DNA of 64,000 nt, taken from positions 62,001 through 126,000 of the forward strand of contig JAUIRK010000706.1 of the NCBI GenBank assembly GCA_030549495.1, read 5' to 3'. Shown here piece after piece: positions 58,155 to 64,000 of the stretch (within the stretch, counting starts at the first letter, position 1; each line of letters begins with the position of its first letter). Below the pieces are notes generated by a model. That model saw only the letters and a list, made by a program, of their open reading frames with translations. It had not been told where the DNA came from and ran no database searches. The position numbers and the translations under genes were made by a program. Source of the stretch: Nectonema munidae. Its lineage: Eukaryota > Nematomorpha > Nectonematoida > Nectonematidae.

Positions 58155-59565
58155 TTGCTAGAAAAGTTATTGGTAGGCTTAAAAAGCATGTTGAAATGTA
58201 GTTTGTGCTCTTTTGAAACGAATATTTTTTTCAAATATCTAAAACATCTTCGATACAATCACGAAAAAAGTGGAGAATCATTTAAGTGCTTATGCTGTGA
58301 AAATCTTTTTTACAACACTAGCTCTTATCATAAACACCTCAAACGAAAGCATAATTTTGCCAGTTTATTTACATGTAGATCAACAAGAAATGCAAAAGAA
58401 TGTGAAAACTTCCAAGTTGAAACTATTGAACAACCTTCTGGCTCCTTTCCAACTAATTCCACTGTAGATTTTCAAAGTTTTAATGATTCATTTTTTGATA
58501 TTGTTAATTTCTTCCTACACTTGAGAGAGTTTCTCAATACATTTTTGGAATGTTATTTTTTTACTTTTAATATTTAATAATCTATGTTTTTTTCCAGATA
58601 TCCTTCTCGCACAATGTATGAACAAATGGTAGGTGCTTTTATTTCAGAATTTCCCTTTTTAATGGAGCAAATGCCTGGGCATTTAAGGTGTTTTGTTTTT
58701 ATTTTATACAGAAAAATTATTTTTTTAAATTTTATTAGGCTTATATAAAGAAGAAACTTCAGATAAAGTTTTTCAACGAAAAAAAACTTAATGAAAATCA
58801 TTTATTGAAGAGAGATCTTCTGGATCACTAAAGAAAGTTTGGGGAATGGAAAATTATCTTCCATCAATAGATGGAATCATCTATATAATGGATTTATCAT
58901 AATGATGCATAGCGCAACACAAAGATTGGCTTCGAAAGGAGTTTTATAAAGCATAAAAAAACGAGAAGTTAGTTGATTTAAAAATGGATATTACATTCTC
59001 TAACCGGAGGAATAAATTAATAAAAGAAAATGTTAAAATTTCCGTTTTTTTAGAGGAATACCCTTTTTTGAAGTCTTATGATCATGTAAAATTGTAGAGT
59101 CTGAAGGTCATATTATTTTCATTTCCATTGTTTTTTTGTTTAGCTGACCAAAGAATTTGAAAGGCTTGGTCCCACAACCGATGAAAATATTAAAACATGT
59201 ATGGAAGAAGGTTTGAAAAATTATCAGAGAGCTGTTAAGAGTTTGTCTTTTGAAAAATTAAAACCCGCATCAGAGCACTCTCAGTTACAAGAAATCATAG
59301 ACATTGAAACAAATGACACAAAAATGGAAAGTAAGTGATACAAATATTAGTTTCTTTTTTTAATTGTTTTTTTAAGGGCTGAAATTATCTCAAACTCTTC
59401 TTCTGATATCATCGCTTTTCAGAGAAGATTTGAAAAATTTTAAAGAGAGTAAGGAAAACAATGAATGGAAAATTTGTTTTTCAAATTTATATACTCAAGA
59501 AAAAAAATCATTCGAACTTTACATCGACAATATTAATGTTTTGTGTTGTGATGATTATTGAAATG
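58155..59565 (+). pseudogene. C2H2 zinc-finger/SAMD3-like multi-exon gene, probably degraded
   Basis: Exon near 58188-58500 encodes MLKCSLCSFETN with a C2H2-like finger ending HLRYNH, then FKCLCCENLFYN with SSYHKHLKRKH as a second finger. Later pieces are YPSRTMYEQMVGAFISEFPF at 58602-58660, YIKKKL-like, GMENYLPSIDG near 58843-58875, NRRNKLIKENVKISVFLEEY near 59000-59062, then LTKEFERLGP (59143 onward) to a donor near 59335, and LSQTLLLISSLFREDLKNF near 59386. This order (YPSR, GxENYLP, rRRxxI, EYPxL, EFERL) matches SAMD3-like proteins of unknown function found in fish and invertebrates. At least one frame change lies near 58850-58960, and some breaks may be introns. The function is unknown. 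Confidence 0.62.
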
Positions 59566-60039
59566 TTTAAATCTATTTTTATTTCTTGCTATGTTTTTAA
59601 TTTAACTTACACTTAATGTATAAGGAAAACAATAGTCAACACTTAGTTCGAAAATAGTCAACACACTAACTGAAATAAATAGGCATCTTTGAAGTTTACA
59701 CATAATATTTTATATCTCTGTGATTATATTATTTTTTATTTACATTTCTTTTTTCTTGAATTTATTCACTTTTTTGTAGTTTTTAACCATAAACAGATAA
59801 ATAAACTTTTGAAAATCTTTATTTTATTTTTTCACAGATCAAAATTTATATTATGCGATTTGGAAAAAATATAAAAAAAAAGATTCAGACATCGAAAAAA
59901 ACTCTTTGAAAATGTTTTTTCAATTTAATGATAAATTTTTGTTGAATAAACTAGACTATTTTGCATAATTTTATTACTTTTTCCTAACTACTGGAAGTAG
60001 ATTGGGGCTCAAAATCCATGTTATTTTGATTAAAATTAT

Positions 60040-60275
60040 AAAAAACTAGTAACATTATTGAATTTTTTGTATTGGAGTTATGAGAAAAAACTAGTAACAT
60101 TAATGGGTTTTTATATTAGAGTTATGAAACTAAACTAGCATATTTATTGGATTTTTATATTGGAGTTATGAAATAAAACTAGTAAAATTATTGGATTTTC
60201 TATATTTTAGTTATGAGATAATTATTAGATTTATAGTAAAAAAGTTATGAGTAAAAACTAGTAAACTTATTAGGT
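60040..60275. repeat. Tandem array, unit of about 60 bp
   Basis: Four to five units containing aaaactagtaacattattg and ggagttatgagaaaaaac, with the final unit diverged. Confidence 0.85.
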
Positions 60276-60599
60276 AAACACCCATCTTAAGGACAATCAT
60301 TATTATTAGTTTTTTCCAGTAACTGCTACTAGATATTTTTTTCAGTGCAGATACTTCTTGGACTTAGAGAGAAAAACAAAAATAGAAAATATCTCGAAAT
60401 AGTTGCTTTCCCATTTAACATTGCATCTGTTATATTTAACATACATCACATTTTACATACATTTTTATAACAAATCAACGATGCCAATTTCAATTATAGA
60501 TTATTTTTGGATTTAGAATTTGAAAATATTTGTAAGTGTGAATCAAATTTGTAAATCAGGTGTTTTACACATGTGTACGCATTTTCAAGTAGGCTGAAT

Positions 60600-61850
60600 C
60601 TAACAGTGATGTTTATTTTTTATAAAAATTAATCCTACCTGTCAAAAAAGGATTGACATATGACACTTCAACTGAAATAAAGGACTTCATGATTAAATAG
60701 TTATACGTAGCTTATATGTAATTTATTTTGCCACAGAACAAATAGAATTATAAGTAGGCAAAACAAAATTGCAAAAAAATAAAATATAACTGAAAATGAT
60801 ATAGAACTAAAAACGGGATTTTATACCGAATTCAATGAGGTGATTTTTTTTAATGAAATTAATTAAATACAAAACAAGGACTCTGTAGAGGCATATTTTG
60901 ATGCGCATCATTTTATTTGAAAAAGAAAGACAGTTCGTTTATACAATTCACTCTACAACATCTTGAAACAAGTTGAATCGGTCAATTTAAATAAGTTTCG
61001 TGTTTGACCATTTTGAGAAGTTTTATACGTATAATCAAACAATATACAAATGAACGAAGCTGATAAAGTTGAAACATAATTTATTAATTATAAATATTTA
61101 ATCGTTTTTTATATCTAATCATTTGGTTGTCGTATCGTTTCTCTAAAATGAAAAATATTTTCACCTCAAAATGAGTTTTCTGCATAAAATTTGCTATTTT
61201 ATTTAATAATTACTGGCAGTATTTAAAAAAAAAGTGAATGATCTCCTTTATTAAAAACTGTCAAGGATAATAAAAATAGTTTAAAAAAAAAAAGAAAAAC
61301 TTTATTCTCATATATACATCGTTACCTTGGCAAAACTTGGATGGCATTTTCTGAAGAAGAGGGAGCCTACTTTATATATACAAATGTAAGAAAATTTGAG
61401 AAGTTATAACTTCATTCCTCCGAAATAGAAACTTACCAAATTTTGCATAACTGTATGCACATATAAATGGAATATTCAAAGTTTGAAAAAATTCAAAAAA
61501 ATTATACATAATATTTAAAAAACATGATGTAAACATGCAAACAATATATGAATCAATTTTATAGTATAATGATGAGTATCAAAATTAATATTCCTGCCTC
61601 ATTGGAAATTTTGATACTGAAAAAATTTGTTTTATTATAGATCCAAATAAAATCTAAACTTCAAAAGGAAATAAATTCATTTGTGAAATGACTAAAAATT
61701 GGAATATTGTCTTTGGAGAATAGCATGAAAACAAATCGTCAAAAATCAGTACAATATATCTGTCCGCAAACGTACCACAATTTTAAAAAAGTCACAAATT
61801 AATCAAAAATGTAAAAAAAAACTTTATATAACTACTTAAATAAAGAGTTA
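60600..61850. other. AT-rich interior of the large element, no gene seen
   Basis: Long A/T-rich stretch without a supported open frame. A phrase ttgacatatgacacttcaactgaaata near 60653 is inverted relative to the array at 61850-62230. Confidence 0.35.
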
Positions 61851-62230
61851 ATTTTTTCAGTTGGGCTGTCATATGTCAATCAAATTTTTGAAAAGGTTTG
61901 ATTGATTTTTTAAAAAAATTAGCGTGACCATTGTATTCAGCCTACATGAAAACGGGTGTATATAAATAGAAAACTTTGTATAACCATTTATACTAAAAGT
62001 TTCTTTTTTCAGTTGAGCTGTCATATATCAATCAATTTTTTGACAGGTTTGTTGATTTTAAAAAAAAATAAACGTGACGATCGTGTTCAGCACACTTGAA
62101 AATGGGTATATATGTGTAACAAATTTTGTATACCCATTTAAACTAAAAGTTTTTTTTAGTTGAGCTGTCCAATATTTGACAAGTTTGATTGATTTTTATA
62201 AAAAATAAATGTCCATCGTTCGCAATCAAT
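61850..62230. repeat. Tandem array, unit of about 150 bp (three copies)
   Basis: Units contain cagttgagctgtcatat, ggtttgattgattttt, gcgtgaccattgtattcagc and tgaaaacgggtgtatat in fixed order; the third is truncated. Confidence 0.85.
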
Positions 62231-62567
62231 CATTTAGTAGGTTCGCGCAAATATTTTGTTAAAATTAGCAATCATTCAAGAAAAACCGAGGCTAAAATAG
62301 CCCCCCCCCCCCGTCAATGAGGAAATGTAAATAGGCAGTTAATAATAGGGTTAATTGAGCTAAGGATATGTTTTTTGTGACCTCTGAATGTAACTCTGTG
62401 AATGTAAACGAATTTTAATTTTTTACATTTTCAGCATCAATAAATAAAAAAGAAAAATAAAAAATCGAGTTATGCATTTGGAATCGTTTTTTTGTTTAGT
62501 AATGTTGGTTTTTAAAATTTTCCCGCAGAAAAAATGGATTTTTAATATAATTAGGCTAATTTTGGTA

Positions 62568-62677
62568 GCGAAGATTTTGGTTAGCAGAGATTTTGGTTAG
62601 AGATTTTGGTAGAGGAGATTTTGGTTAGAGATTTTGGTAGAGGAGATTTTGGTTAGCGGAGATTTTGACTTGTATTC
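62568..62677. repeat. Short tandem repeats, right arm
   Basis: Units of the type gattttggttagcggaga, the complement of the left arm, running to the right terminus of the large element. Confidence 0.93.
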
Positions 62678-63084
62678 GATAATACTGCATAGGTATTATT
62701 CTTCTTTAAAAGTTGCTCCTTCATACAAAAGAAGAATTTGATATTTTAAACAACTTCCAGATAATTTTGTTCATCTTTTCAATCACTGTATTTATGAATA
62801 TATAGGTTCATACCTTGATATATCTTATCATGGTAATTGTCAAGATCATCAGAGGCATTTTACAAAGACAAATCCCTCAGTCTTTGTATACATTAAGGAC
62901 AAACTTAAAACAGATTCCCCTAAAACTCTCGAGTCAAAAGAAAATATTCCTCGCGATTCAAAATTAATTTACAATTAGTACTCTAGCAAAAGTCTAGATC
63001 CTCCAAATCTAGCAGATGATTTACAACATGTTATATCATTGATATCTTCGGATTATCCTTTTATCAACGAATGATTGTGCTGTT

Positions 63085-63440
63085 AGCCCAACCATCGTGG
63101 GCTACACTGAGAGTCAACTAAAATATGAAAAACTGTACTTGTTTTACGAAATAGTTTACATCAGTGTTGAGTATTTTCAAAACATAATTCTTGATGCTGA
63201 AACGATCGATGATACGGAGATTGTCGTCAACTGATATCAACTTGCGGGACGGTGTAGCCATTTCGAACTCTTTAATTTGGATATAAATTTATAGGAGCAA
63301 TATGTATTATTAAGTAGAAACTCAAGTAAGAATGATTTTAAAATAAAGATGCTAAAATCATGACAATAATACGACAAATAGGCTTTGTTTATTTACTAAT
63401 TAGAAAAGTTCGTTATTGCGAGCCTCTAATGCATAGGATA
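63085..63440. other. Intergenic, no supported feature
   Basis: Ordinary AT-rich sequence after the vertnin-like relic. No open frame or repeat was recognised. Confidence 0.35.
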
Positions 63441-63448
63441 TTTCTATT

Positions 63449-63600
63449 ATGGGTGGCATGACAGGTTCGATGATGGACTCAGCACGGAAGCCTCTGGGTT
63501 CGATACCTCATCGATACCAATTTGTTCATAGTTTGACATAAACTGTACATCAGTGCCTTGTCAATGAAAACACACCCACGTTACCTTTACCTTATAGTTG
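63449..63600 (+). repeat. tRNA-derived SINE (head type 2)
   Basis: It begins GGGTGGCATGACAGG, with B box gggttcgatacc, then tcatagtttgacataaac and tgtcaatgaaaacacaccc. It matches 48409-48556 in inverse orientation, with a short gap in the A-box region. Confidence 0.82.
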
Positions 63601-64000
63601 GTGCATATTAGTAATCATTTCTTAGATTTGTTGCACAACGAATCTATAAAATAGAAACTCATAAAGTGAAATAAAAGAATTCAAAATTTTATTTTCACAA
63701 AAGATAAATTTATATTCCAAATCTGAATTCATCCAGTTGAGGTTGTTTTATGAAAACAAAACTCCCAGCAATGTTAATCTTTCAAAAAAAATAGTAACTG
63801 AATGTTTCTAAAATAAAAATGAAATTAAAACAAATAAAATATTCGCAAAGTAAATAAGATTCAATGATAAAATTTTCAAAGGTTTCTTAACTAAATTATA
63901 TATGTAATTATAAAGACAGGACTTTTTTCTAGGATAGAAATTGCTTTGACCAAAAAAACCTGCCTGTAGGTACTATACAAGAAGAAGAAGTTTATTTATC
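63601..64000. other. AT-rich end of window, nothing seen
   Basis: No gene or repeat was recognised up to the window edge. Confidence 0.35.

Larger units (their letters stand above)
55518..62677. mobile_element. Large 7.16-kb element with repeat-rich ends and a zinc-finger gene
   Basis: Flanked by a perfect 8-bp duplication GATAATAC (55510-55517 and 62678-62685). Terminal inverted repeats GATACCGAGTCGAAATCACC and GAATACAAGTCAAAATCTCC lead straight into short tandem repeats of the type aaaatctccgctaacc on both arms. Further in, a second pair of inverted blocks is seen: agctctattaaccctat with gacggggg and ggctattttagcc at 56202-56246, inverted at 62290-62360. Tandem arrays lie at 56640-57120, 60040-60275 and 61850-62230. 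The only recognisable coding content is the C2H2/SAMD3-like gene at 58155-59565. An 8-bp duplication fits hAT, P or Merlin-like elements, but no transposase was found. Confidence 0.82.
54640..63080 (+). pseudogene. Vertnin-like coding relic, split by a 7.2-kb insertion
   Basis: Left part: TPDGNC near 54660, then AYGPLYTLMVTAIVLGRPIT-like text (one break) at 54855-54920, LVYPPINGEKDL, RFKILWT and PNHFFPLV to 55090, and KNVFFIVKRSYKNNKNFL at 55340-55395. Right part, after the insertion: SYKRRI, DNFVHLFNHCIYEYIGSYLD (62762-62820), SYHGNCQDHQRHFTKTNPSV and IKDKLKTDSPKTLESKE to about 62945. The order fits a family of vertnin-like proteins of unknown function that is often repetitive in invertebrate genomes. 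The family name is my best match from memory. Several stops and frame changes exist. The two halves meet at the target duplication GATAATAC. Confidence 0.6.

Overview
The window is AT-rich eukaryotic DNA of animal type: genes with GT-AG introns, an animal integrin beta chain, a Rab escort protein, and a dense load of DNA transposons (hAT, piggyBac, MULE, Tc1/mariner, pogo) and tRNA-derived SINEs. Composition and gene content suit an arthropod or related protostome. The species cannot be fixed from the sequence alone. Nothing bacterial (operons, Shine-Dalgarno sites, CRISPR) was seen.

Three host genes are supported. (1) On the minus strand, 7617 to 429, a nine-exon Rab escort protein (REP/CHM family), 587 aa in the preferred model. 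(2) On the plus strand, 11010-11261, an intronless LYR-motif protein of the ETFRF1 (LYRM5) type, 83 aa. (3) On the minus strand, 51008 to 18289, a sixteen-exon integrin beta subunit of 793 aa. Its exon phases all agree, and it runs from the signal peptide through PSI, hybrid, beta-I, I-EGF and beta-tail domains to the transmembrane segment and a cytoplasmic tail on a small last exon.

The rest is mostly mobile DNA, much of it nested. REP intron 8 holds two hAT-type elements with perfect 8-bp duplications, one containing a third. A broken hAT lies just upstream of REP. Between ETFRF1 and the integrin 3' end are a hAT relic, a degraded piggyBac, a minisatellite and dispersed repeats. Integrin introns hold a nearly intact piggyBac (26080-29718), a FLYWCH/MULE transposon split by a second piggyBac exactly in its DGTF motif (MULE about 32262-37595, piggyBac 33119-36271), a 254-bp hairpin beside an exon donor, two short hAT elements, and a four-level stack in intron 2 (SINE in foldback in hAT in older ZBED-type hAT relic).

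Upstream of the integrin gene (51-64 kb) are a SINE, a LINE relic, and the most unusual object: a 7.16-kb element (55518-62677). It has 8-bp target duplications, terminal inverted repeats that grade into short tandem repeats, internal tandem arrays, and a plus-strand C2H2 zinc-finger/SAMD3-like gene as its only recognisable coding content. It has inserted into an older vertnin-like coding relic (54640-63080). No retroviral or other capsid- or envelope-bearing element was recognised.
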